Shown: positions 18,077-27,050, counted from the first letter of the stretch. The stretch is DNA of 56,209 nucleotides from Prolixibacteraceae bacterium (GCA_029975525.1 JARKOX010000041.1:1-56209), one strand, 5' to 3'. Translations and numbers: made by a program. Notes: a model not told the origin generated them from the sequence alone.

Positions 18077-18760
18077 ATGTCAACAAGAAAAGATGAAGCA
18101 CTAAAAAACATTTTCAACGAATTTGGTGAATTTGCCAACCTGGTGTTGCACCAACTCGACCTGCTGGGGAGAATCGTAACCTCCGGAAGTACCACCTTGT
18201 CAAAAGACATGGTAATGGAGATTCTTGAAAACGAAAAGAAGATAGACAAACTGGAAGTAAAACTGAGCGATAAAATTATTGACTATATTGTTCTTTATCA
18301 GCCGTTGGCTACCGACCTGCGCAAAATTATCGCCTGTTTCCGCATCATCATCAATCTCGAGCGCATTGGCGATTTGGTGACAAACATTATCCGGTTTATC
18401 GAAAAAATAAAAACACCAGAGGTTTACGTCAGTCTTACCGATGTAATTGCAAACATGCACATGCAAAGTTCAATCATGGTGAATAAAGCGCTGCTTTCGT
18501 TTACCAACGACGACCGCGAATTCGCCATCTGGACCATTAAAAACGACAGCGTGGTTGACGAAATCAAACAGAAAATGATGAACAAAGCCATTAAAAAAAG
18601 TAACATATCAGAAGAGAACAAGGAGCTGCTGATTACCTATATCAACATGAACGGGGTGGTCAGTAACATTGAACGCATTGCCGATTATGCCACCAACATT
18701 GCGGAAGCTGCAATTTATTCCATCGAAGGGAAAGACATCAGACATAAACCGATTGAATGA
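18077..18760 (+). CDS. phoU: PhoU, regulator of Pst transport and Pho signalling
   Basis: A 227-residue all-helical protein made of two PhoU three-helix repeats. Metal-binding motifs appear as ERIGDLVTNI near 95 and ERIADYATNIAEAAIY near 198. PhoU connects the Pst importer to the PhoR kinase and represses the Pho response when phosphate is plentiful. The stop overlaps the start of the next regulator gene by 4 nt. Confidence 0.93.
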   Translation: MSTRKDEALKNIFNEFGEFANLVLHQLDLLGRIVTSGSTTLSKDMVMEILENEKKIDKLEVKLSDKIIDYIVLYQPLATDLRKIIACFRIIINLERIGDLVTNIIRFIEKIKTPEVYVSLTDVIANMHMQSSIMVNKALLSFTNDDREFAIWTIKNDSVVDEIKQKMMNKAIKKSNISEENKELLITYINMNGVVSNIERIADYATNIAEAAIYSIEGKDIRHKPIE

Positions 18761-19446
18761 ATGTTATGCGTGCAATACCCAAAATATTGATTGTTGATGA
18801 TGAAAAGGATTTGTGCGAAATCCTGGAGTTCAACCTGTCAAACGAAGGATTTAAAACCGAAGTGGCCCATTCAGCCGAAGCGGCTCTGCGCAAACCGCTT
18901 GATACTTTTGATTTGATTTTGTTGGATGTGATGATGAGCGAAATGTCGGGTTACAAAATGGCCTCGGTAATCAGAAAAGACCTGAAACTGGCAGTCCCCA
19001 TCATTTTTCTTACAGCCCGCACCTCCGAAAACGACCTGCTCACCGGGTTCAATGTAGGGGGCGACGACTATATTTCAAAACCGTTTTCCATCAAAGAGGT
19101 GATTGCCCGCGTAAAAGCTGTGCTGAAAAGAAGCGCCGGCGAACAGACTGCCATCAATATACTGAAAGTTGAAAACCTCGAAATTAATACCAACAACAAA
19201 ACAGTAAATATTGACAATTCCGAAGTGAACCTCACCCGGAAAGAGTACGAAATCCTGCTATTGCTGATGAAGCACCAGGGGCAGTATATCAGCCGTGAGG
19301 ATATTTTGAGCCGTGTTTGGAGCGATGATATTATTGTTACCGAACGTAATGTGGATGTAAATATCGCCCGTCTGCGCAAGAAAATAGGCAGATATGGCGA
19401 CTATGTCAAAGGAAAATCGGGTTACGGATACTGCTTCAGTGCATAG
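18757..19446 (+). CDS. phoB: PhoB-type response regulator
   Basis: A 229-residue OmpR/PhoB-class regulator. The receiver has KILIVDDEKD, the phospho-acceptor near D57 (LILLDVMMSEMSG) and conserved lysine in YISKPF. The winged-helix domain (about 130-229) ends GKSGYGYCFSA. It overlaps phoU by 4 nt and is followed by a PhoR-like kinase, so it is the likely binder of the 11-bp repeats at 13290-13322. Other OmpR-class regulators share this architecture; the PhoB name rests mainly on operon context. Confidence 0.87.
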   Translation: MNVMRAIPKILIVDDEKDLCEILEFNLSNEGFKTEVAHSAEAALRKPLDTFDLILLDVMMSEMSGYKMASVIRKDLKLAVPIIFLTARTSENDLLTGFNVGGDDYISKPFSIKEVIARVKAVLKRSAGEQTAINILKVENLEINTNNKTVNIDNSEVNLTRKEYEILLLLMKHQGQYISREDILSRVWSDDIIVTERNVDVNIARLRKKIGRYGDYVKGKSGYGYCFSA

Positions 19447-19517
19447 AAGCCGCTCGCTGTCTGCTTTGTGAGAGCCTTTAAAGAGAAAGAAAGTAATAAC
19501 ATTTAAAACAACAAAAA

Positions 19518-21284
19518 GTGCTACTGCAACATTCATTTCGACGGAAAATTTTCATCTACTTTATTGCTGTATTTATTCTGTTTACGGCAGCAATTCTGGT
19601 GTTTCAACTTAACCGGGAAAAAAGGTATAAAACAGCACAGCTTGAAAATACGCTCGAAAATGTGAGTGAAATGACCCACAATTTTATAGCGTTTTATAAC
19701 CTTGCCCAAACCGGCAATTTTCAGAAAGCCGACACGCTGAAACAGCTTATTCCCCAGAAGAACATCCGGATAACAATTGTCGATAAAAAAGGAACGGTGC
19801 TGTATGATAGCTCTGTAAAAGACTACTCGCGGATGGAAAACCACCTGCAGCGGCCAGAAATCCAGCGTGCCCTTTTTGCAAAATCCGGATCCAATATCAG
19901 GCACTCTGAAACGACCAACCAGGAGTATTACTTTTACGCGCACAATTATGGCGACTATTTTGTGCGGACCGCCGCCCTTTACGACATCAACCTGAAGCAT
20001 TTCCTGGAGGCCGAACACCTGTTTTTAATCGTTATCATCATCATTTTCCTGGCTGTTGGCCTGGTTGTTAATTTTGTGACCAAACGCCTGTCACTCACCA
20101 TAACCAAACTCAAAGATTTTGCCATCAGGGCAGCCCGGAACGAACCCATTGAAAACGAAAACGATTTACCGGACAATGAATTGGGTGAAATCGGCAAACA
20201 AATCATAGAAATTTATAACAAACTGCGCGTTGCAAACAACGACGTGGCGGTCGAAAAAGAACGCCTCTTTAACCACATGAACATCCTCAACGAAGGCATT
20301 TCATTTTACAGATCGAACCGCGAAAGAATGCTCACCAACAGCCATTTTATTCAATATGTCAGTATCCTGTCGGGCACTTCATCAATTACCCCTGACAATA
20401 TTTTTGATCTCCCCGACTTTAAAAAGCTGAACAAATTTCTCGAAAAACAACTCCACAAAGACACCGAATTCCGTAATAACGAACTCCCCCAGATTGAATA
20501 CACCATTAACAAAAATGAGCAGTATTTTAAAATTCTCTGTATCGTTTTTGCTGACAAAAGTTTCGAAATCCTGATCACCGATATTACCCAGCCCGAAAAA
20601 CGCCGGCTGCTGAAACAGCAACTCACATCGAACATTGCCCACGAACTGAAAACACCGCTCGCATCGATTCGCGGATATATCGAAACGCTGATGAATAACC
20701 CGGCAGTTTCGGAGGAAAAGAAGAAATACTTTATTGAACGCGCCTTTGCCCAGACCGAACGTTTGCAACTGCTTTTAAACGATATTTCGCTGATTAACAA
20801 CATTGAAGATGCGGGCGAACTTTTCGAGATTAAACCCGTGAATGTAAAACGGATTGTAGCCGATGTTATTGAAAATCTTGAAAACAGGCTGCTCGCGAAA
20901 AATATAAAATTTACGCTGAACATCGACGAAGATGTGGTGGTAAACGGAAACGATTCGCTGCTGGCTTCGGTGTTCCAGAACCTTATTGAAAACTCGGTCA
21001 ACTACGCCGGCGAAAACATCAAAATCGAGATTAAAAACTACCTCGAAGATAAAAATTACTGGTATTTCAGTTATTCCGATAATGGAATTGGCATTCCCGA
21101 AGAGCACCTGCCACGTATTTTTGAGCGGTTTTACCGTGTTGATTTGGGCCGTAACCGCGAAACCGGCGGCACCGGGCTTGGCCTTTCGATAGTGAAAAAT
21201 GCCATTCAACTGCATAAAGGCAAAATCACTGCCCGCAACCGCGCGGAAGGCGGGGTGGAGTTTTTGTTTACGCTGGCAAAATAA
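19518..21284 (+). CDS. phoR: PhoR-type sensor histidine kinase
   Basis: A 588-residue membrane kinase. One helix lies near 10-30, then an extracytoplasmic sensor region, a second helix near 166-190 and a HAMP-like linker. A PAS-like stretch (about 255-355) is followed by HisKA (SNIAHELKTPLASIRGYIETL, split by the active His) and an ATPase domain with GGTGLGLSIVKNAIQLHKG. The start is GTG: an in-frame stop lies 7 codons upstream and the first ATG would remove the first membrane helix. It should phosphorylate the preceding PhoB under phosphate limitation. The PhoR name rests on context as well as sequence. Confidence 0.87.
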   Translation: MLLQHSFRRKIFIYFIAVFILFTAAILVFQLNREKRYKTAQLENTLENVSEMTHNFIAFYNLAQTGNFQKADTLKQLIPQKNIRITIVDKKGTVLYDSSVKDYSRMENHLQRPEIQRALFAKSGSNIRHSETTNQEYYFYAHNYGDYFVRTAALYDINLKHFLEAEHLFLIVIIIIFLAVGLVVNFVTKRLSLTITKLKDFAIRAARNEPIENENDLPDNELGEIGKQIIEIYNKLRVANNDVAVEKERLFNHMNILNEGISFYRSNRERMLTNSHFIQYVSILSGTSSITPDNIFDLPDFKKLNKFLEKQLHKDTEFRNNELPQIEYTINKNEQYFKILCIVFADKSFEILITDITQPEKRRLLKQQLTSNIAHELKTPLASIRGYIETLMNNPAVSEEKKKYFIERAFAQTERLQLLLNDISLINNIEDAGELFEIKPVNVKRIVADVIENLENRLLAKNIKFTLNIDEDVVVNGNDSLLASVFQNLIENSVNYAGENIKIEIKNYLEDKNYWYFSYSDNGIGIPEEHLPRIFERFYRVDLGRNRETGGTGLGLSIVKNAIQLHKGKITARNRAEGGVEFLFTLAK

Positions 21285-21431
21285 TAAGCAACAGCACAAT
21301 ATAAAACTGCCATTGTTGAAATTTGCGGTCAGGTGCAAATTATGGGTAGCAATCAACAAAACATTAATGTCCTTCCGTCTACTCTGGGACGGAACTCTTT
21401 AAATCCCGGCTTTTTCTACCCCGTATCCCCT

Positions 21432-21520
21432 GCTACCGCGCGATTGCATCGCGTGGTGCTACTGTCAAAGAGCTATATCAAAGATACTTGTTTTCAGACA
21501 CGGACAACCTGTCTGCACCA
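21432..21520 (+). repeat. 89-bp direct repeat, left copy
   Basis: It matches 22277-22365 at 81 of 89 positions without gaps, in the same orientation. Shared landmarks are CGCGTGGTG, ACTGTCAAAGAGCTATATC and CAACCTGTCTGCACCA. The two copies bracket the small gene at 21748-22152. Confidence 0.8.
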
Positions 21521-21689
21521 GCGGGGGACAGACCTTGTTCCGGTTTTTCAAAGAATTGTTTTTTAAGGTAATAGTTTGGGCTGCACTTTTTCCTAGCCAA
21601 AATACCATTACAAACAGAGAACAACCGGTTTCTCGCCGCGAAGAAGAGAGGGCAGATGGAGAAAATGGAACCTTAACTTATTCCTTCAA

Positions 21690-21740
21690 ACCACGCGATA
21701 CCATCGCGCGGGAGCGGGGGCGATACAATCGCGCGGGAGC
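21690..21740 (+). repeat. Inverted repeat, left arm (51 bp)
   Basis: The reverse complement of this segment is identical to 22257-22302 apart from one 5-bp insertion (TATCG). It contains the palindrome CGCGAT-ACC-ATCGCG, able to form a small hairpin on its own. It ends 7 bp before the stop codon of the enclosed gene. Confidence 0.8.
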
Positions 21741-21747
21741 AGAGGTA

Positions 21748-22152
21748 TTACAAAATAGCTGAAATTGCGGCATATATTTTATCGGCTTTTTTCCCTGCCT
21801 TTAAAATGATATCCATTTCTCGTTCATTATGCTTTATAGTTATATAAAGATTTGATGTGTCTTTTTTCCTGGCACCAAGCGCACCCCCAACAAGTAGTCC
21901 AACTCCTCCGGTAAGAACACCTCCAATAATGGCGCCAGCCGCCGCCTTACCAACAGAGCGTTTAGATTTTTCGTCAAAAGACATACTTATTATTTCGTCG
22001 GCATTGATTGTTACTTTTCCTTCTGTGGCCCAAAAAGATGAAGGTTCAAGTATAACTGATTTTTTAAATTCGTCGATTTTAACATTGATGGTTCCAGGAC
22101 GGATTAATTTTGGATGACCACCTTTGTACTCAATTTTTTCAAAGGAATTCAT
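21748..22152 (-). CDS. Small glycine-zipper protein of unknown function
   Basis: I do not recognise the family. The 134-residue protein has no signal peptide. A beta-rich N-terminal part (about 1-62, with INVKIDEFKKSVIL and KVTINADEIISMSF) is followed by a glycine-rich hydrophobic stretch (68-94, AGAIIGGVLTGGVGLLVGGA) that ends in RKK and could insert in a membrane. A C-terminal part (101-134) is predicted strand plus helix. The flanks could form a small PH/GRAM-like fold, but that is speculation. It has its own exact -7 box, and gene plus promoter lie inside an inverted repeat, as in a mobile or recently acquired cassette. Confidence 0.7.
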   Translation of the reverse strand: MNSFEKIEYKGGHPKLIRPGTINVKIDEFKKSVILEPSSFWATEGKVTINADEIISMSFDEKSKRSVGKAAAGAIIGGVLTGGVGLLVGGALGARKKDTSNLYITIKHNEREMDIILKAGKKADKIYAAISAIL

Positions 22153-22177
22153 AACGTTTGATTTTTTAGGATTTACC

Positions 22178-22185
22178 CAAAGGTA
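22178..22185 (-). promoter_or_regulatory. -7 box of the glycine-zipper gene
   Basis: The minus strand reads TACCTTTG, an exact TAnnTTTG match, 25 nt before the ATG and inside the inverted-repeat pair. Confidence 0.55.
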
Positions 22186-22256
22186 GAAACTTTTTGTAAA
22201 ATTCGATTGGAAGGAGAGTTGTTAAAAATCAGACAAATACACCCCGGTAAATCCCC

Positions 22257-22302
22257 GCTCCCGCGCGATTGCCCCCGCTCCCGCGCGATGGTATCGCGTG
22301 GT
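22257..22302 (-). repeat. Inverted repeat, right arm (46 bp)
   Basis: Reverse complement of 21690-21740 except for a 5-bp deletion. Its last 26 bp coincide with the first 26 bp of the right direct repeat, so inverted and direct repeats share one palindromic core. Confidence 0.8.
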
Positions 22303-22365
22303 GTTACTGTCAAAGAGCTATATCAAAGATAGCTGTTTTCAGGCACGGGCAACCTGTCTGCACCA
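22277..22365 (+). repeat. 89-bp direct repeat, right copy
   Basis: Ungapped match to 21432-21520 with 8 mismatches. See the left copy for shared landmarks. Confidence 0.8.
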
Positions 22366-23174
22366 ATGAAGGAAATGAATGAAATTTTCTCTTTGTAGTT
22401 ATTCCGCTCACCTTTTCGGGCAGCCTTCCAAACGGCGCCATACCCCGGGAAGGCTTTGGGAGAGGATTACAACGGCTTGCAGCAGATTACCGACGAGTGG
22501 TGGGAGGATTGCAGGGGTTTGCAGCGGCCTGCTGCCGGGATAAACAGGAATTCCAGGATCAGGCAGGTTGTCGGCCAGGAGTGTACAGGGCATTGCAACC
22601 GGCGGCAACCGGTTTTCGGGGGTTTCCTGGGGCGCTGCAATGGCTGGTCGTGTGCTTTGCTGCGCCGTATCGCCGTTACCGGCGGGCGGAAACAAGATTG
22701 CCGGCAGCAATCCCGCTCCCCTCGTTTGCAACACACATTTGTAGAGCTGCATCGCCTTTTTTCCAGTCTCATTGGGCGCCAGACAGCCTCCCCGTATGGT
22801 AACAAAGCAGCAGGAGGTAACCGTTTTTTGAAGCCACAGCTGCGAATGTTTCGATCCCGATGGAAATAATTGTTAGTTTTAAGGAGGATTTCAATTAAGA
22901 TGGGAAATACTGTTTGTATGCACCTTTTGAGCGTTTGGCACGTTTTTTTTATGAGAAAAATGGTAACCTGCAAATTGATTTTGTGGCTGGCAAACGAAAC
23001 CGCTAACGGTTAGCAGTCTGCTTTATGAGCAGAAAACGGTCGGGCATAAGCTTTCAGGATAGTTATCAAAATAACCGTTGTCAGGGGAGGCCAAACAATG
23101 CCCAAGGCAGTGGCATACACCATTCCATTTTATTGGAGAGCGTTTTTAAGGATAAACCGATAAATAACTGACCC
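22366..23174. other. Unassigned stretch between repeat cassette and rhamnosidase gene
   Basis: About 0.8 kb without a gene I can support. Bases 22410-22870 are GC-rich, with recurring TTGCAG words (near 22476, 22508, 22516) and overlapping open frames on both strands, none resembling a known family. Bases 22871-23174 are AT-richer and include a 37-codon frame (22900-23013) behind AAGGAGG and a short palindrome GCTAAC-G-GTTAGC. A decayed gene, a structured RNA or repeat debris are all possible. Confidence 0.5.
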
Positions 23175-25922
23175 ATGACTTCAAAACATTTGACTTTATT
23201 GATCCTTTCCGGATTTTTTCTCTGGCTTGCCTCAACAGCCGGAATTACCCCAACCAAACTGACCTGCGAATACCTTCCCAATCCGGCGGTGGTCGATGTG
23301 CGGCAGCCCCGGCTCAACTGGGTTAACCTGGCCGAAAAGGGCGAGCGCGGGCAGCGACAAACCGCCTGGCAGATCCGGGTAGCCACCTCGAAAGCCGGCC
23401 TTGAAAAACCCGATTTGTGGGACAGCCAAAAAGTGGAAAGCAGCCAGTCGAACCGGGTGGTTTATGGCGGGAAAATATTGAAATCGCGCACCGAATGCTG
23501 GTGGCAGGTCCGGGTGTGGGACCAAGACGGGAACGTTTCCGGATGGAGTGAACCGGCGTTTTGGCGAATGGGGATTCTGGATCCCTCCGAATGGAAGGCC
23601 CGGTGGATTGGGGCGCCCTGGCAGGGCGAAGAGGCGTTGCCCAAACCCAAAAATCCGGGCGTTACTCTGCCCGATCAGCTGCCGCCGCCGGCTCCCCTGT
23701 TCCGCAAAGAGTTTAAGCTATCCAAAAAAGTTTCCCAGGCAGTGGCTTTTGTCACCGGTCTCGGATATTTTGAGCTTTACCTGAATGGGGAAAAGGTGGG
23801 AGACGATGTGCTGGTTCCCAACCAAACCAATTACGGGAAGCGTCCGGGGCTGATCAACGAAGGGATCCCGCTGGCGGACAACTTCAAGGAATACAAGGTG
23901 ATGTACCTGGCTTATGATATCAAAGACCGGCTGCGGGAAGGAGAAAATGCGCTGGGCGGTATCGTTGGAAACGGGTTTTACAATCCCGCCAAACACTGGG
24001 CCGGCAGTTACGGGTCACCCCGGTTTCTGGTGCAGGTTTACCTCACCTTCGAAGACGGGACCGAACAGGTGATTGTGAGCGACCAGAGCTGGAAAGCTTC
24101 CCAAAGTCCGATTCTGATGGACATGGTCTATTACGGCGAACATTACGATGCCCGCCGGGAGCAGTCCGGATGGAACCTCCCCGGTTTTGATGATTCGGAA
24201 TGGCAACCGGTGGCCATCCGCAAAGCCCCCGAAGGCCGGCTGGTGGCCCACACCGCTTATCCCGACCGGGTGATGGAGCGGCTGTCGCCCGTGAAAATTG
24301 AAAAACTCTACAACGGAAAATACCTCGTCGATTTTGGCGTGGAAGTTTCGGGGTGGGTGCGGTTGACAGATGTAACCGGACCGGCTGGTCATAAAATCGA
24401 AATCAATTACCTGAGCAATAGTTATTCAGGCGACAATTCATATATTTTCAGGGGAGAAGGCCCCGAATCGTATGCCGCCCGTTTCAACTGGTTTATCTTT
24501 AGCGCCGTTGAAATCAGCAATTGGCCGGGGTGGCTCCGCCCGGAGCAGATTACTGCCGAAGTGGTGCACACCTACGTGGAAGAATCGGCTGCTTTTGAAA
24601 CCGCAAATCCGCTTTTTAATGACATCAACAAAATCTGGCGGCGCAGCCAAACCGACAATATGCACGGCGGAATTGCCAGCGACTGCCCGCATCGCGAGCG
24701 TTCGCCCTACACCGGCGACGGACAGGTAGCCTGCGTCACGGTGATGCACAACTACGATGCCCGCAACTTTTACCACAAGTGGATTCAGGATATTCTGGGG
24801 GCGCAGGAGGTGACCACCGGTTATGTTCCCAACGGAGCTCCCTGGCAACCCGGATGTGGCGGAGGAGTAGCGTGGGGAGCCGCCATCTGTATCATGCCCT
24901 GGGAGTTTTACCTTCACTACGGGGCCCGGGATATGCTCGAGGACAATTATTCCGGAATGATGGAGTATGTCCGCTACATGCAAACATGGGTTGGCGAAGA
25001 TGGCATCATGCATTCGCAACGAACCGGGAAAGATGGCAAAGTGCTCCGGTGGTTCAATCTGGGCGACTGGGTTGCTCCCGGCGCACTTCCTCCCGATGAA
25101 ATGGTGCACACGTTCTATCTCTGGCGCTGTGCCGACATCACCGCCCGGACAGCCGGCATCCTGGGCAAATCGGGCGATGCAAAAATTTTTGCAGAACTGG
25201 CCGAACAAACCCGACAGGCATTCTGGAAAAGATTTTACAATGAAAAAGAGGGAACCTACGGAAGAGCGGGCGGAAACATTTTTGCCCTCAAAATGGGGGT
25301 TCCCGCGCAGCAGTACGATCGGGTGGTCAGCGCGCTGAAAGCTGACATCCAGGCCAACAAGGGCCATCTCGATACGGGCATTTTCGGTACCCAGTTCTTT
25401 TTTGAAGTGTTGTCGGAAAACGGGATGCACGAGCTGGCTTATGCCGCCATGAATAAAAAAGAGGAGCCGGGGTATGGCCGCTGGCTCCGGCTGGGGGCGA
25501 CCACCACCTGGGAACAGTGGAGCGAGGAAGGCTCGCACAACCATCCCATGTTTGGCGGCGGATTGGTTTGGTACTACCGCAAACTGGCCGGCATGAACGC
25601 CGATCCCGACGAACCGGGCTACCGGCACATCATCTTTCGGCCGCAGCCGGTTGAAGAACTGGCGTTTGCAAAATATTTCAACCAAACGCCTTATGGCGAG
25701 GCCGGAATTCACTGGGAAAACCAAAACCGGCAGTTTGCCCTGCAGGTGGTTGTTCCGGTGGGATGCCGGGCAACGGTTTATGTTCCGCTGCTCAGCGAAA
25801 AAAAGATATGGGAAAATGGCCAGCCGGTTGACCGTTCAAAAGATATCCGGCTGCTGAAAGAGGAGGAGGGTTACCGGGTATTTGCCGTCTCCAGCGGACA
25901 CTACCAGTTTTTGTCGCAGTAG
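23175..25922 (+). CDS. Secreted alpha-L-rhamnosidase, GH78
   Basis: A 915-residue exported glycoside hydrolase with a signal peptide of about 22 residues. An N-terminal fibronectin-III-like domain (NPAVVDVRQPRLNW...CWWQVRVWDQDGN) is followed by beta-sandwich domains and an (alpha/alpha)6 catalytic barrel. The GH78 acid region is SDCPHRERSPYTGDGQ near 501-516, and the catalytic-base region is WEQWSEEGSHNHPMFGGG near 778-795. It removes terminal alpha-L-rhamnose from plant or algal polysaccharides and glycosides. Unlike many Bacteroidota GH78 genes it is not beside SusC/SusD genes or a regulator. No exact promoter was found. Confidence 0.92.
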   Translation: MTSKHLTLLILSGFFLWLASTAGITPTKLTCEYLPNPAVVDVRQPRLNWVNLAEKGERGQRQTAWQIRVATSKAGLEKPDLWDSQKVESSQSNRVVYGGKILKSRTECWWQVRVWDQDGNVSGWSEPAFWRMGILDPSEWKARWIGAPWQGEEALPKPKNPGVTLPDQLPPPAPLFRKEFKLSKKVSQAVAFVTGLGYFELYLNGEKVGDDVLVPNQTNYGKRPGLINEGIPLADNFKEYKVMYLAYDIKDRLREGENALGGIVGNGFYNPAKHWAGSYGSPRFLVQVYLTFEDGTEQVIVSDQSWKASQSPILMDMVYYGEHYDARREQSGWNLPGFDDSEWQPVAIRKAPEGRLVAHTAYPDRVMERLSPVKIEKLYNGKYLVDFGVEVSGWVRLTDVTGPAGHKIEINYLSNSYSGDNSYIFRGEGPESYAARFNWFIFSAVEISNWPGWLRPEQITAEVVHTYVEESAAFETANPLFNDINKIWRRSQTDNMHGGIASDCPHRERSPYTGDGQVACVTVMHNYDARNFYHKWIQDILGAQEVTTGYVPNGAPWQPGCGGGVAWGAAICIMPWEFYLHYGARDMLEDNYSGMMEYVRYMQTWVGEDGIMHSQRTGKDGKVLRWFNLGDWVAPGALPPDEMVHTFYLWRCADITARTAGILGKSGDAKIFAELAEQTRQAFWKRFYNEKEGTYGRAGGNIFALKMGVPAQQYDRVVSALKADIQANKGHLDTGIFGTQFFFEVLSENGMHELAYAAMNKKEEPGYGRWLRLGATTTWEQWSEEGSHNHPMFGGGLVWYYRKLAGMNADPDEPGYRHIIFRPQPVEELAFAKYFNQTPYGEAGIHWENQNRQFALQVVVPVGCRATVYVPLLSEKKIWENGQPVDRSKDIRLLKEEEGYRVFAVSSGHYQFLSQ

Positions 25923-25928
25923 TGCGGG

Positions 25929-26798
25929 TTACTTTTTCCCGACAATTTCGGTCAGCGCAGCTTCGAGGGTGGGGTAGCGGAAGGTGAAATTCTCAGCCAG
26001 CAGTTTCTCCGGGTACACCTGCGGGCTTTCGTAAATCAGCCGGGCCGCTTCTCCATACAGCAGGTCCAGCGCGGTTTTCGGAACGCTGAGGAAAGCAGGG
26101 CGGCGAAGCGCCCGGGCAAAGGTTTGGGTAAAATCGCGGTTGGTGGCCTGCTGGGGGGCGCACAGGTTGTAAACGCCGGCCGCCTGGTGGTTTTCAACGG
26201 CCCACAAAAAGGCCGACACTGCATCGTGCAGGTGGATGAAAGGGAAAGGCTGGCTGCCGTTGCCGATCGCGCCGCCCAGTCCGAGCCGGAAAGGAAGCCG
26301 TAACTGCCGGATGAGCTGCGAGTTTTGGTCCAGCACCGGACTGATCCGAAAGATCACCCGGCGTACACCGGCGGGCAGCTCCGCCGAGGCGGCCTCCCAG
26401 TCGCGGATCACACGGGCGGCAAAATGGCTGGCAAAACGGTCGCTCCGCTCGGTGTGGTCTTCTTCCGACCGGTAAATGCCAATTGCCGAAGCCGAAATAA
26501 ATGTTTCGGGGCGAAGCTGGTCTGGCAGTTGACAGATCGCCTCTGTCAGGTTGGAGGTGGTCTCCACCCGGCTATCGTAGATGAGTTTTCGGTGCGGGTG
26601 AGTCCAGCGGCAGAGGATCGGCGCGCCGGCCAGGTGAATAACCGCCTGGACGCCCGACAGCAAACCGGTTAGTGCGCTGCCCGGCGGGGAGTAAATCATT
26701 TCCCGGGAGAGCGGAATCACTTCGTGTCCTCTCGCCAAACAGCCCTCTGTCAGTGCTTTCCCGATGAGGCCCCGGTAACCCGATACCGCAATTTTCAT
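25929..26798 (-). CDS. NAD(P)-dependent epimerase-like protein, SDR39U1/TIGR01777 family
   Basis: A 289-residue extended short-chain dehydrogenase. The Rossmann motif GYRGLIG at 7-13 replaces the commoner GxTGFIG. VIHLAGAPI, FISASAIGIY and the C-terminal DUF1731-like segment (LLAENFTFRYPTLEAAL) are characteristic. The substrate is unknown across the family; E. coli YfcH is a relative. The stop lies 6 bp from the convergent rhamnosidase stop, with no terminator between them. Confidence 0.88.
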   Translation of the reverse strand: MKIAVSGYRGLIGKALTEGCLARGHEVIPLSREMIYSPPGSALTGLLSGVQAVIHLAGAPILCRWTHPHRKLIYDSRVETTSNLTEAICQLPDQLRPETFISASAIGIYRSEEDHTERSDRFASHFAARVIRDWEAASAELPAGVRRVIFRISPVLDQNSQLIRQLRLPFRLGLGGAIGNGSQPFPFIHLHDAVSAFLWAVENHQAAGVYNLCAPQQATNRDFTQTFARALRRPAFLSVPKTALDLLYGEAARLIYESPQVYPEKLLAENFTFRYPTLEAALTEIVGKK

Positions 26799-26911
26799 AA
26801 CGCTGCTGTTTTCAACAAACCAACAAACCAGCCGGCTTTCTGTTTAATTTTCCTCCGGAAATAAACTTCGGGAGACCGGACTGCCGGAAGATTTTTGCGG
26901 GGGAGAACATC

Positions 26912-26928
26912 GGGGCGGCAACCGCCCC
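26912..26928 (+). other. Short GC hairpin upstream of the PBP gene
   Basis: GGGGCGG-CAA-CCGCCCC is a perfect 7-bp stem with a 3-nt loop, followed by TTTC. It lies between two divergent genes, where no transcript needs ending, so its role is unclear. Confidence 0.3.
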
Positions 26929-27021
26929 TTTCAGCTGAAAACAAATTGTTTCCTCCCGGAAAAGAAAAGCGGTTATTCCGCGTTAATCCTTCAGGAAATG
27001 GGAGGATCGGTGCAGAAGCGT

Positions 27022-27029
27022 TAAATTTG
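27022..27029 (+). promoter_or_regulatory. -7 box of the class A PBP gene
   Basis: TAAATTTG matches TAnnTTTG exactly, 21 nt before the ATG at 27051. It lies inside the upstream extension of the open frame and so supports the later start. Confidence 0.6.
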
Positions 27030-27050
27030 CCGCCTGATTCAAAAATTAAA

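Larger units (their letters stand above)
21285..21747. other. Gene-free repeat-bearing stretch after phoR
   Basis: This 463-bp stretch contains the left copy of an 89-bp direct repeat (21432-21520), an A/G-rich block shared with the kdp-pst intergenic region (21646-21672), and the left inverted-repeat arm (21690-21740). I see no credible gene. Confidence 0.6.

Noticed and set aside
22456-22973. Open frames of 137 (plus) and 168 (minus) codons
   Set aside because: They overlap each other on opposite strands in GC-rich DNA, and both translations are rich in Arg, Cys and Pro without motif. Length alone is not support.
22900-23013. A 37-codon frame behind AAGGAGG upstream of the rhamnosidase gene
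   Set aside because: Bacteroidota rarely rely on Shine-Dalgarno sites, no -7 box precedes it and the peptide resembles nothing. It is kept only as part of the unassigned stretch.
24438-25724. A 428-codon open frame on the minus strand
   Set aside because: It is opposite the GH78 catalytic domain; the sense frame carries conserved motifs and the antisense does not.
26895-27050. Upstream extension of the class A PBP frame (52 codons)
   Set aside because: An exact -7 box lies inside it at 27022-27029, and the added residues do not resemble the short basic tail of the family.
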